Assembly (NCBI GenBank): GCA_023250675.1
Contig: JAHFAE010000025.1
Coordinates: 1-33,380, forward strand
Origin: Oligoflexia bacterium
Lineage (GTDB): Bacteria; Bdellovibrionota; Bdellovibrionia; JABDDW01
Direction of reading: 5' to 3'
DNA length: 33,380 bases
A program made the translations under genes and the position numbers. This document shows, piece after piece, positions 8,087 through 17,800 of this stretch. Positions within the stretch are counted from its first letter, which is position 1. Every line of letters begins with the position of its first letter. The notes below the pieces were generated by a model, which did no database searches, was not told the DNA's origin, and saw only the letters and a program-made list of their open reading frames with translations.

Positions 8087-8116
8087 TTGACAAAATGTAA
8101 ACATTTCTGTTAAGAT
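8087..8116 (+). promoter_or_regulatory. Promoter and probable operator of the toxin-antitoxin pair
   Basis: TTGACA (8087-8092) is a consensus -35 box; TAAGAT (8111-8116), 18 nt further on, is a fair -10 box. Between them lies the inverted repeat AAATGT-AA-ACATTT (8093-8106). An inverted repeat inside the promoter is where toxin-antitoxin repressors usually bind for autoregulation. The antitoxin start follows 25 bp downstream behind GAGGAGG. Confidence 0.6.
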
Positions 8117-8141
8117 AGAACAATATAAAGAGGAGGCCATT

Positions 8142-8342
8142 ATGACAAAAAGCAAGTCTGTTGCTACAAGAATGGAATCTAAAATCTTGGCGGAGTTACA
8201 AAAGCTTTTTCCTAAAGAAACACCTTCTCAGATTCTTCGTATTTTAGCCGAAGAGCGTGTTGCTATTGAGCGAAATACTCAGAGTCTTCTTAGTGCCAAA
8301 AGAGCGTTGGCTGGTAAAAAGTCAGATAGAAATCTTCTGTGA
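8142..8342 (+). CDS. Putative antitoxin of a PIN-domain toxin-antitoxin pair
   Basis: A 66-residue basic, helical protein starting with TKSKSVATRMESKI, then a region rich in Leu, Lys and Glu (LAELQKLFPKETPSQILRILAEERV). This pattern suits a ribbon-helix-helix-type DNA-binding antitoxin, though no motif is diagnostic. It has an excellent ribosome site (GAGGAGG) and overlaps the toxin gene by 4 bp (GTGA, 8339-8342). It would neutralise the PIN RNase and repress the shared promoter through the inverted repeat upstream. The assignment rests mainly on context. Confidence 0.7.
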   Translation: MTKSKSVATRMESKILAELQKLFPKETPSQILRILAEERVAIERNTQSLLSAKRALAGKKSDRNLL

Positions 8343-8731
8343 AGGTTGTTGCTGACACAAGTGTTATTTTAGATTTTCTCGACGGTGAGATCGCCGACCT
8401 CTTTACTCCTATTCAACCTTACCGCCTTATTCTAATTTCACCCGTCGCTTTTCATGAGATACTTCGTGCTTACCCTGAAGGACTACATTCAAAACTTATT
8501 CATGAACTGAGTGATGAAATTTTGCCTCCGCCCAAACTTGAACATTGGATTGATGCCGCTAAGGTTTTAAGAAAGCTTTATCCTATCCGTCGAGAAAAAA
8601 ATATCGCTCGGATGCAAAACGATGCATTGATTGCCTTAGCTGCCAAAGACTTAGGCGTTCCTGTGTGGAGTCGAGACAGTGATTTTGAAATGATATGCGA
8701 CCATCTAGGAGTAGCACTTTTAAACAATTGA
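8339..8731 (+). CDS. PIN-domain ribonuclease toxin (VapC-like)
   Basis: A 130-residue single PIN domain. The acidic metal-binding residues are in place: Asp6 (VADTSVILDFL), Glu40 (AFHEILRAY), Asp95 (MQNDALIALAAKDLG) and Asp113/Asp115 (SRDSDFEMI). Known VapC toxins are Mg2+-dependent RNases that cut tRNA or rRNA when freed from the antitoxin. The GTG start lies inside the antitoxin stop codon, so translation is coupled. Length is typical. The target RNA cannot be told from sequence. Downstream, the giant repeat gene runs convergently and ends about 40 bp away. Confidence 0.85.
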   Translation: MKVVADTSVILDFLDGEIADLFTPIQPYRLILISPVAFHEILRAYPEGLHSKLIHELSDEILPPPKLEHWIDAAKVLRKLYPIRREKNIARMQNDALIALAAKDLGVPVWSRDSDFEMICDHLGVALLNN

Positions 8732-8769
8732 TTTTCGCCATCGACCACATTTTTTTAAAACGATCCTTC

Positions 8770-11700
8770 TCAGTGTACAGGTAGCCCTTCATAGAGAATC
8801 TGACCATTCAGCGGATTGACAATGAGAACAAGGTCGTCGCTGGTAATATAGAGATCGTTTTTGCCGTCCCCATTATAATCTTGATACGGATGCAGTTGTA
8901 AACCGAGATGATGAGAAACGCTTCCGCTAGAAATGACGTAGAGTAATGTACCGTACCTTCCGCTGAATACATACACGCGGCCTTTTTGAGGCCCACCAAT
9001 ACTTGAGCTAGGCGCCCCGACGGCAAAGTCTGCGAATCCATCTCCATCAATATCGCCTAAGCCAATAGCACTGGCGCCGAAGCTATCGAAGAGTTCTGGA
9101 TCTGGTAACCCGTAGATTGGTTTTGATGTGGCCCCACTCATAATGTAAGGATGATATTCTTGTAAAACAGGGTAAGAGAATAATGTCCCGACGAAGGATT
9201 CTTTCTGTGAATCTCCATCCACGTCACCAATCTTAACAGCGTACGCAAATGCAGGATCAACAGGATCAAATAGCGTTAATCGTAACGGTGCAGGAGTAGG
9301 AGTTGTTTGTTCAAGAGAGAAGATGAATAATCCTGCAACGCCACCGCCCGTAATCGCTCGTGTAGCGGTCTGGCTATTGGCTCCGTCATTGTAAGAAAGT
9401 TGAACCGTACTATTATATGTACCCGTTGAGGTCGGAGCAAAAGTTACGACGATTGTACAAGTACCAACAACCAAAGACGTGCTGCAAGTTCCGCCGGTGC
9501 CAGGATAAGCACCTCCCTTATACGAATACGGTGCAGAAAATCCCGTGCCACTTAAACTTGTCGCCGTTACACCGCCTGAGTTGGTAACGGTAAAAGTTTT
9601 GTCTGCAGAACTTCCATTAGTGACGTTACCAAAATTATAGGTAGCTCCGTCAGAAATGAGAAGTGATGCCGGGTCTTCCGCATCAGCGGTGACTGGCCTT
9701 ACTGCTTGTTGAGTAGACACACCGTTATTATAATTAACCCTAACATTTGAAGTTTGAGTACCAATAAATGTGGGAGCAAATCTCACCACCACCGTACATG
9801 TACCCGACGACAATGAGGTAGAGCAAGTGCCTCCTGTGCCGGGGTAGCTTCCACCCTTGAACGAGTAGGCACCTGATAAACCAGTCCCCGACATAGAAGT
9901 TGCACCGACACCGCCTCCTAAAGTTACGGTGAACGTCTTGTCTGTGGTGGAGCCTGTGGCTTTTGTCCCAAAATCATAAGTTGTGGCATCAGATATAGTA
10001 AGCGTTGCTGGGTCAACCCCTGTGCCAGTTAATGCACGAGTCGCCGACTGCGAAGCCGCGCCGTCATTGTAAGTCAAAGTCAATGTGGACGAAATAACTC
10101 CGTTGGCAGAAGGACTAAATGTTACAACGACCGTACAGGTACCCGATGAAATTGATGTAGAACATGTGCCGCCCGTGCCCGGGTAAGTTCCACCTTTAAA
10201 GGCGTAGTCGCCCGATGAGAAAGCTGAGGCAGCCAAACTTGTTGCCGCAACTCCACCGCTATAAGTAACAGTAAATGTCTTGTCGGTCGATGATCCGCGA
10301 GGTTTACTTCCGTAATCATAAGTTGCGCCGTTAGAAATGCTTAGAGATGCCGGGTCGGCACCAGTGGCCGTAATATCGCGGGTCGCCGATTGAGTTGAAA
10401 CGCCATTGTTATAACTGACCGTTAAAGTTTCACTTGTAGAGCCCGTGATAGTCGGAGCGTACGTGACGACGACGGTACATGTACCAACAGCAATTGTTGC
10501 TCCGCACGTTCCATCGGTCCCGGGATATGCTCCACCTTTAAAAGTAACGGGATCGGATAGCCCCGATGTAGAAACACTTGTGGCCGTGACGCCGCCACTA
10601 TTTGTAATTGTAAATGTCTTATCAGTTGATGAGCCAGTCGCCTTAGTACCGTAATCGTAAGTTGCACCGTCAGAAATACTTAATGACGCTGCCGCAGCCC
10701 CAACACCAGTCACGGGTCTCACCGCCTGCTGTGTTGTGACACCATCATTGTAATTAACCCGAACATTTGAATTAAGAGTTCCAGTAACAGTAGGAGCAAA
10801 AGTTGCAACCACAGTACATGTGCCCGCTGCCGTCAACGAAGTTGAACAGGTGCCGCCGGTTCCAGGGTATGTTCCACCTTTAAATGAGTAAGCACCTGAT
10901 AGTCCAAGACCTGACATGCTCGTCGCCGTAACACCGCCGCCGTTAGTAACTGTAAATGTCTTATCAGTAGAAGATGTTGTGGCTTTTGTTCCGTAGTCGT
11001 AAGTGGCGCCATCAGAAATTGTAAGCGACGCTGGATCTGCACCCACACCGGTCATGGCTCTTGTTGCCGAGCGACTTGTGATCCCGTCATTGTAGCTAAG
11101 TGTAATAGTACCGTTTTGTGAACCGTTAGCAGTGGGTGCATAGGTCACTACGATTGTACATGTTCCCGAAGACAATGAAGTTGTGCAAGTGCCACCAGTT
11201 CCCGGGTACGTTCCACCTTTGAATGAATACGGCGCAGATAATCCTGAGCCGTCCATACTTGTTGCTGCGACTCCGCCACTGTAAGTGACAGTAAATGTTT
11301 TGTCCGTCGATGAGCCCCGAGGTTTCGTACCGTAATCATAAGTAGCGCCGTTAGAAATACTTAAAATTGCAGGATCGTCGGCAGCGCCTGCAATATCTCT
11401 TGTGGCTGACTGAGTTGTAATACCATCGGTGTAACCGATTACTATCGTGTCACTGAACGAACTTACAATAGACGGTGAGAAGTTTACAACGATCGTACAA
11501 GTTCCAACGGCTATAGTGGCGCCGCAAGTTCCACCAGTTCCCGGATAAGTTCCACCTTTAAATGTAAATGGATCAGCTAGTCCAGATCCCGTCACACTAG
11601 TCGCAGTCACACCTCCACTATTTGTGATTGTAAAGGTCTTGTCTGTTGAAGATCCATTTGCTTTTGTGCCGTAGTCGTAAGTTGCGCCATCTGAAATGCT

Positions 11701-14700
11701 TAATACGGCTGCCGGTGCGCCGGTACCGGTTACAGGTCTCACCGCTTGTTGAGTTGTGGCACCATCTGAATAATTAACTCTAACATTTGAACTCACACTG
11801 CCATTAGCTGTGGGGGCGAAAGTGGCAACCACAGTACATGTTCCTGAAACAGAAAGGGAAGTGGAACATGTTCCACCAGTCCCAGGGTATGAACCGCCTT
11901 TAAATGAGAAGGCACCTGATAATCCAAGGCCCGACATGCTTGTGGCAGAAACTCCGCCACCATTTGTTACTGTAAATGATTTATCGGTGGAAGATGTTGT
12001 AGCTTTTGTTCCGTAGTCATAAGTCGATCCATCAGAAATTGTAAGTGACGCAGGGTCAGCACCAACACCGGTCATGGCTCTTGTGGCCGAGCGACTGGTG
12101 GCACCGTCATTATAACCGATAGTCATCGTACCTGTTAAAGTTCCATTAGATGATGGTGAGAAAGTGACAATAACGGTACAAGTGCCTGAAGAAATGGTGG
12201 ATCCGCAAGTTCCACCGGTCCCCGGATAAGTTCCTCCTTTAAAGGCGTAGGCCCCTGAGAGACCCGAACCCGTAACCGATGTGGCGGCAAAATCACCGCT
12301 GAATGTAATCGTAAATGTTTTATCTGTGGAAGACCCTCGAGCTTTTGTACCGTAGTCATAGGTAGTGCCATCAGAAATACTTAAAGTGGCGGGGTCAGCG
12401 GCGGTGCCGGCAATATCTCGAGTCACTTGTTGAGTTGCTGCACCATCACTGTAGTCAATAACAATGGTATCACTTGAAGACCCATTCACCGTCGGCGCAT
12501 AAGTCACAACAATGGTACAAGTGCCAACTGCAACGGCAGCGCCGCAAGTCCCGCCTGTTCCCGGATATGATCCACCTTTAAAAGTATAAGGTGCCGCCAA
12601 TCCCGAACCCGTTGTGCTTGCTGATGCAACTTGACCGCTATTTGTAATGGTAAATGTTTTGTCGTTTGTTCCGCCCGCCGCAACGGTTCCGTAATCGAAA
12701 GTGGCGCCGTCAGAAATGGCGAGCACTGCGGGATTACCACCGGTGCCGGTTATGTCACGGGTGGCTTGCTGACTATTGACTGTGTCAGAATAATCAAGAG
12801 TTAATGTCACACTTAAATTACCATTGGCCGTTGGGGCGTAAGTTATAATAATTGTGCAGGTACCAACGGCAACGGTAGATCCGCATGTTCCACCGGTCCC
12901 CGGATATGCTCCGCCTTTGAATGTGTATGGTGCTGAGAAACCAGATGCTGAAACTGAAGTTGCACTCACGCCGCCACCGTTTGTAACGGTGAGTGTTTTG
13001 TCTGTTGATGAACCACGAGCTTTTGTTCCGAAATCATAAGTTGTACCATCAGAAATACTTAGACTTGCGGGATCAGCCCCCACCGCCGTAATTGCTCGTG
13101 TCGCAGAACTTGTGGAAGCTCCGTTGTAATAGCTAATTGTTAAAGTAGCATTTTGAGTGCCATTGGCTGTAGGTGCCCATGTAATGACAATGGTGCAAGT
13201 TCCTGAAGATAATCCCGTGTCACATGTACCGCCAGTCCCAGGATATGTTCCACCTTTAAATGTGTATGGCGCTGAAATTCCAGAAGCAGACATAGAAGTG
13301 ACGGGCGCCGTGCCACTATAAGTAACTGTAAATGTTTTGTCTGTGGATGTTCCTCTAGCTTTTGTTCCAAAATTATAAGTAGCTCCGTCTGAAATCGTGA
13401 GCACACCGGGATCAATGGCCGTGCCAGTCAGAGCTCTTGTTGCTGATTGAGACGCTGCCCCGTCGTTATAGTCGATCTGAAGTGTCGCATTGGCCGTACC
13501 GTTGGCCGTCGGCGCATAGGTAACAACTACAGTACAAGTGCCAGGCGACAACGCAGATGTACAAGTACCACCTGTACCTGGATACGTCCCGCCCTTGAAT
13601 GTGTAGGGAGCAGAAATTCCGCTGCCGGTCATTGATGAAGTGGCGTAGCCACCGCTATTGGTAATAGTAAATGTTTTGTCGTTGGATGAACCGCGAGCTA
13701 CCGTACCGAAATCATAAGTGGCTCCGTTAGAAATACTAATGCTGGCGGGGTCAGCTCCCGTACCGGTGATATCTCGTGTCGTCGATTGAGCGTTAACTGT
13801 GTCAGAGTAATCTAGCTGTAATGTCACACTTAAACTTCCGTTGGCCGTTGGCGCATAAGTCACGACCATTGTGCATGTGCCAACAGCGACAGTTGACGAA
13901 CAGGTTCCTCCAGTGCCCGGGTAGGTACCGCCTTTGAAAGTAAATGGCGCTGAAAGACCTGATGCTGAAACAGAAGTTGCGCTCACTCCGCCGCTATTTG
14001 TGACGGTAAATGTTTTGTCCGTAGAAGACCCGCGGGCTTTTGTGCCGTAGTCATAAGTCGCCCCGTCAGAAATACTTAGTGACGCCGGGTCAGCACCAAC
14101 AGCAGTCATGGCTCTTGTTGCAGTTTGATTTGCAGCTCCGTCATTGTACGCCAATGATAGAGTGGCCGTTTGTGTACCGTTAGCAGTGGGTGCCCATGTG
14201 ACGACGATAGTGCAAGTTCCTGACGAGAGGGAAGTGCTGCAAGTTCCGCCAGTTCCAGGATATGTTCCACCTTTAAATGTATATGGTGCCGACAAGCCCG
14301 AACCAGACATGCTGGTGGACGTAACGCTTCCTCCATAAGTAATAGTAAATGTTTTGTCGGTGGAAGTGCCACGAGCTTTTGTTCCAAAGTCATATGTAGC
14401 ACCATCGGAGATACTTAAAGTTGCAGGATCAACTGCTGTCCCAGTAATGGCCCTTGTTGCCGTTCTCGTTGTGACTCCGTCGTTGTAACTTAACGTCAAA
14501 GTCTGATTTGCGGTGCCGTTTGATGTGGGAGCGTAAGTTACGACGACAGTGCAAGTCCCCGAAGAAAGAGAAGAACTACAAGTTCCGCCGGTTCCAGGGT
14601 ATGTCCCACCTTTAAATGTATACGGTGCCGACAAGCCCGATCCCGATAATGAAGAAGTGGCGTAGGTTCCACTAAACGTTACTGTAAATGTTTTATCTGT

Positions 14701-14838
14701 CGACGACCCGCGAGCTTTTGTGCCGTAGTCATAAGTAGCAGCATCAGAAATTGTTAAAACACCAGGGTCCACAGCTGTTGCCGTGATATCTCGAGTGGCC
14801 GCTTGCGAAGCGGCTCCGTCACTGTAATCAAGTTGCAT
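8770..14838 (-). CDS. C-terminal half of giant choice-of-anchor D repeat protein, FG-GAP end
   Basis: This 2,022-residue frame is the continuation of the frame upstream, cut off by an in-frame TAA at 14848-14850. Its first in-frame ATG (14836-14838) lies within a repeat, has no ribosome site and gives no signal peptide, so it is unlikely to be an independent gene. It holds about 16 full domains of about 113 residues, each with ISDGATYDYGT, STDKTFTVT and FKGGTYPGTGGTC and a second Cys about 8-10 residues later. After the last domain the protein changes to an integrin-alpha/FG-GAP-like region of about 190 residues, with three Asp-rich loops (DVDGDSQKES, DIDGDGFADFAVGAP, DYNGDGKNDLYI) likely to bind calcium. 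Expression depends on readthrough, reinitiation or a sequencing error. Confidence 0.7.
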   Translation of the reverse strand: MQLDYSDGAASQAATRDITATAVDPGVLTISDAATYDYGTKARGSSTDKTFTVTFSGTYATSSLSGSGLSAPYTFKGGTYPGTGGTCSSSLSSGTCTVVVTYAPTSNGTANQTLTLSYNDGVTTRTATRAITGTAVDPATLSISDGATYDFGTKARGTSTDKTFTITYGGSVTSTSMSGSGLSAPYTFKGGTYPGTGGTCSTSLSSGTCTIVVTWAPTANGTQTATLSLAYNDGAANQTATRAMTAVGADPASLSISDGATYDYGTKARGSSTDKTFTVTNSGGVSATSVSASGLSAPFTFKGGTYPGTGGTCSSTVAVGTCTMVVTYAPTANGSLSVTLQLDYSDTVNAQSTTRDITGTGADPASISISNGATYDFGTVARGSSNDKTFTITNSGGYATSSMTGSGISAPYTFKGGTYPGTGGTCTSALSPGTCTVVVTYAPTANGTANATLQIDYNDGAASQSATRALTGTAIDPGVLTISDGATYNFGTKARGTSTDKTFTVTYSGTAPVTSMSASGISAPYTFKGGTYPGTGGTCDTGLSSGTCTIVITWAPTANGTQNATLTISYYNGASTSSATRAITAVGADPASLSISDGTTYDFGTKARGSSTDKTLTVTNGGGVSATSVSASGFSAPYTFKGGAYPGTGGTCGSTVAVGTCTIIITYAPTANGNLSVTLTLDYSDTVNSQQATRDITGTGGNPAVLAISDGATFDYGTVAAGGTNDKTFTITNSGQVASASTTGSGLAAPYTFKGGSYPGTGGTCGAAVAVGTCTIVVTYAPTVNGSSSDTIVIDYSDGAATQQVTRDIAGTAADPATLSISDGTTYDYGTKARGSSTDKTFTITFSGDFAATSVTGSGLSGAYAFKGGTYPGTGGTCGSTISSGTCTVIVTFSPSSNGTLTGTMTIGYNDGATSRSATRAMTGVGADPASLTISDGSTYDYGTKATTSSTDKSFTVTNGGGVSATSMSGLGLSGAFSFKGGSYPGTGGTCSTSLSVSGTCTVVATFAPTANGSVSSNVRVNYSDGATTQQAVRPVTGTGAPAAVLSISDGATYDYGTKANGSSTDKTFTITNSGGVTATSVTGSGLADPFTFKGGTYPGTGGTCGATIAVGTCTIVVNFSPSIVSSFSDTIVIGYTDGITTQSATRDIAGAADDPAILSISNGATYDYGTKPRGSSTDKTFTVTYSGGVAATSMDGSGLSAPYSFKGGTYPGTGGTCTTSLSSGTCTIVVTYAPTANGSQNGTITLSYNDGITSRSATRAMTGVGADPASLTISDGATYDYGTKATTSSTDKTFTVTNGGGVTATSMSGLGLSGAYSFKGGTYPGTGGTCSTSLTAAGTCTVVATFAPTVTGTLNSNVRVNYNDGVTTQQAVRPVTGVGAAAASLSISDGATYDYGTKATGSSTDKTFTITNSGGVTATSVSTSGLSDPVTFKGGAYPGTDGTCGATIAVGTCTVVVTYAPTITGSTSETLTVSYNNGVSTQSATRDITATGADPASLSISNGATYDYGSKPRGSSTDKTFTVTYSGGVAATSLAASAFSSGDYAFKGGTYPGTGGTCSTSISSGTCTVVVTFSPSANGVISSTLTLTYNDGAASQSATRALTGTGVDPATLTISDATTYDFGTKATGSTTDKTFTVTLGGGVGATSMSGTGLSGAYSFKGGSYPGTGGTCSTSLSSGTCTVVVRFAPTFIGTQTSNVRVNYNNGVSTQQAVRPVTADAEDPASLLISDGATYNFGNVTNGSSADKTFTVTNSGGVTATSLSGTGFSAPYSYKGGAYPGTGGTCSTSLVVGTCTIVVTFAPTSTGTYNSTVQLSYNDGANSQTATRAITGGGVAGLFIFSLEQTTPTPAPLRLTLFDPVDPAFAYAVKIGDVDGDSQKESFVGTLFSYPVLQEYHPYIMSGATSKPIYGLPDPELFDSFGASAIGLGDIDGDGFADFAVGAPSSSIGGPQKGRVYVFSGRYGTLLYVISSGSVSHHLGLQLHPYQDYNGDGKNDLYITSDDLVLIVNPLNGQILYEGLPVH

Positions 14839-17800
14839 GGTTTGGCTTTAAGCCCCGTTCACCGTGGGAGAATAGTTGACAACAAGAGTACATGTGCCAG
14901 GCGAAAGGGAAGATGTGCAGGTACCGCCGGTTCCCGGGTATGAACCGCCTTTAAATGTCAGTGGGGCAGATAATCCTGATCCCGCAATACTTGTGGCAGC
15001 AACTCCACCACCGTTGGTGATTGTAAATGTTTTGTCTGTTGAAGACCCACGAGCAAGAGAACCAAAATCATATGTGGCACCATCAGAGATACTTAAAGAC
15101 GCTGGATCAGCACCGACGCCAGTAACTCCCCTTGTAGTTGATTGCGACGCCGCACCATCATTGTAATTCACTTGCAAAGTAGAAGTGAGAGTGCCATTTG
15201 AAGTCGGTGAAAAAGTAACAACGATTGTACAAGTACCACTTACTGCCAATGAAGTGCTGCAGGTACCACCGGTTCCAGGGTAAGCAGCTCCTTTGTAATC
15301 ATAGGCACCCGAGAGAGCCGCACCAGAAACACTTGAGGCCGCCACACCGCCACTATTTGTTACGGTAAATGTTTTGTCTGTGGTTGAGCCTCTTGCCTTT
15401 GTTCCATAGCTGTAAGTAGTTCCGTCAGAAATACTTAGTGAAGCGGGATCTGCTCCAACTCCTGTTAATCCTCTTGTTGCTGTTTGGCTAGCGGCGCCGT
15501 CGTTATAACTAAGAGTTATCGTTGCTGTTTGAGTACCGTTAGCTGTCGGCGCCCATGTGACAACAATAGTACAAGTGCCCGATGAAAGTGTACCTGTGCA
15601 AGTGCCGCCCGTACCTGGATACGTTCCACCTTTAAAAGTGTAAGGCGCAGATAATCCTGAACCAGAAATAGAAGTGACAGGGGCTGACCCGCTGTAAGTA
15701 ACTGTAAAAGTTTTATCTGTCGAAGAGCCGCGAGCTTTTGTGCCGTAACTATAAGTTGTGGCATCAGAAATGGTGAGAACCCCTGGGTCAACAGCAGTGC
15801 CCGTCATATCTCGAGTTGCAGATTGACTTGTGACTCCGTCATTGTAACTAATTGTAACAGTGGCAGTTGTATTTCCATTTGAAGTGGGCGCATACCTGAC
15901 CACAATGGTGCATGTCCCCGATGCTGAGAGGGAAGTGCTGCAAGTTCCACCGGTACCCGGGTAAGTTCCACCATTAAAAGTATAGGGTGCAGATAATCCA
16001 GAACCTGACATGCTCGTTGCTGAAACTCCACCACCGTTTGTAATAGTAAATGTTTTGTCGTTGGTAGAGCCTCGGGCCACTGATCCATAATCATAAGTAG
16101 CACCGTCAGAAATACTTAAAGACGCTGGGTCTACAGCAGTCCCAGTCATAGCTCTTGTTGTCGACTGACTATTTACTGTGTCAGAGTAATCAAGTTGCAG
16201 AGTTACACTTAAGTTACCGTTGGCCGTCGGTGCATAAGTGACGACGACGGTACAAGTGCCAACAGCAATGGTGGCACTGCACGTTCCACCTGTACCAGGA
16301 TAAGTTCCACCTTTAAATGTGAAAGGTGCAGAAAGGCCCGAGTCAGTGACAGACGTTGCGCTCACTCCACCGCCATTAGTAATTGTAAATGTTTTGTCTG
16401 TGCTTGATCCTCTCGCTTTTGTTCCGTAGTCATAAGTTGTTCCGTCAGAAATACTTAAAGACGCCGGGTCAGCACCAACAGCTGTCATGGCTCTTGTGGC
16501 TGTTTGATTGGCGGCGCCGTCGTTGTACGCCAATGAGAGTGTGGCCGTTTGTGTTCCGTTAGCAGTGGGTGCCCATGTGACGATAATAGTACAAGTGCCA
16601 GAAGAAATAGATATGGAACATGTTCCGCCTGTTCCAGGATATGTTCCACCCTTGAATGTGTAAGGCGCTGACAAACCAGAACCTGCCATGCTTGTAGCGG
16701 TGACACCGCCCGCGTACGTTACTGTGAATGTCTTGTCTGTGGAAGTACCACGGGCTTTTGTTCCAAAACTATAAGTTGTGCCATCTGAAATACTTAAAGA
16801 TGCCGGATCAACGGCCGTCGCCGTAATGGCACGAGTCGCCGTTCTTGTTGCCACACCATCGTTGTAACTGATTTGCAGAGTTTGACTTGAAGAACCGTTT
16901 GCAGTTGGTGCATATGTCACAACAACGGTACATGTTCCAGAAGAGAGAGTTGTTGAACAGGTACCTCCCGTACCAGGATAAGTTCCCCCTTTAAAAGTTA
17001 AAGGTGCCGATAAACCTGAGCCAGACAAGGAAGACGTTGCGTATGTACCACTGAAAGTTACGGTAAAAGATTTGTCTGTTGAAGATCCACGAGCAAGAGT
17101 TCCGTAGTCATAAGTAGCGGCATCAGAAATTGTCAGCACACCTGGGTCTACGGCCGTCGCCGTAATGTCACGGGTCACAGATTGGGATGCCGCGCCATCA
17201 TTGTAATCAAGTTGCATTGTTTGGCTTGTGGCACCGTTGACAGTTGGTAAGTAGTTAACAACAACAGTACAAGTACCGGGAGATAGGGAGGTGGAACATG
17301 TTCCACCTGTGCCCGGGTATGTTCCGCCTTTGAAAGTTATAGGCGCAGAAAGGCCCGAAGATGAAATCGACGTTGCAGCCACACCGCCGCCGTTAGTAAC
17401 AGTAAAAGTTTTGTCAGTAGTTGATCCACGAGCCAAACTTCCGAAATCGTAAGTAGCTCCATCAGAAATACTTAGTGCGGCCGGATTAGCAGCAGTCGCT
17501 GTGATGGCTCTTGTGGCTGTTTGATCGGCTGCTCCATCGTTGTAACTTAAAGTAAGAGTTTGACTTGTTGATCCGTTGGCTGTGGGCGCATAAGTTACAA
17601 CTACAGTACATGTCCCAGAAGAAAGAGATGTGGAACATGTTCCGCCGGTGCCCGGGTATGTTCCGCCCTTAAAGGTAATTGGTGCAGACAAACCGGAAGC
17701 AGAAATGGATGTTGCAGTGACACCGCCTGTGTAAGTAACTGTAAATGTTTTGTCGTTACTTGAACCCCGGGCCAAGGTTCCGTACGCATAAGTGGCACCA

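Noticed and set aside
10445-14405. Many 60-100-codon frames on both strands within the repeat gene
   Set aside because: They recur with the repeat unit in other frames and are shadows of the coding repeats.
14836-14850. Frameshift between the two halves of the giant gene
   Set aside because: Both halves are in the same frame; only the TAA codon separates them.
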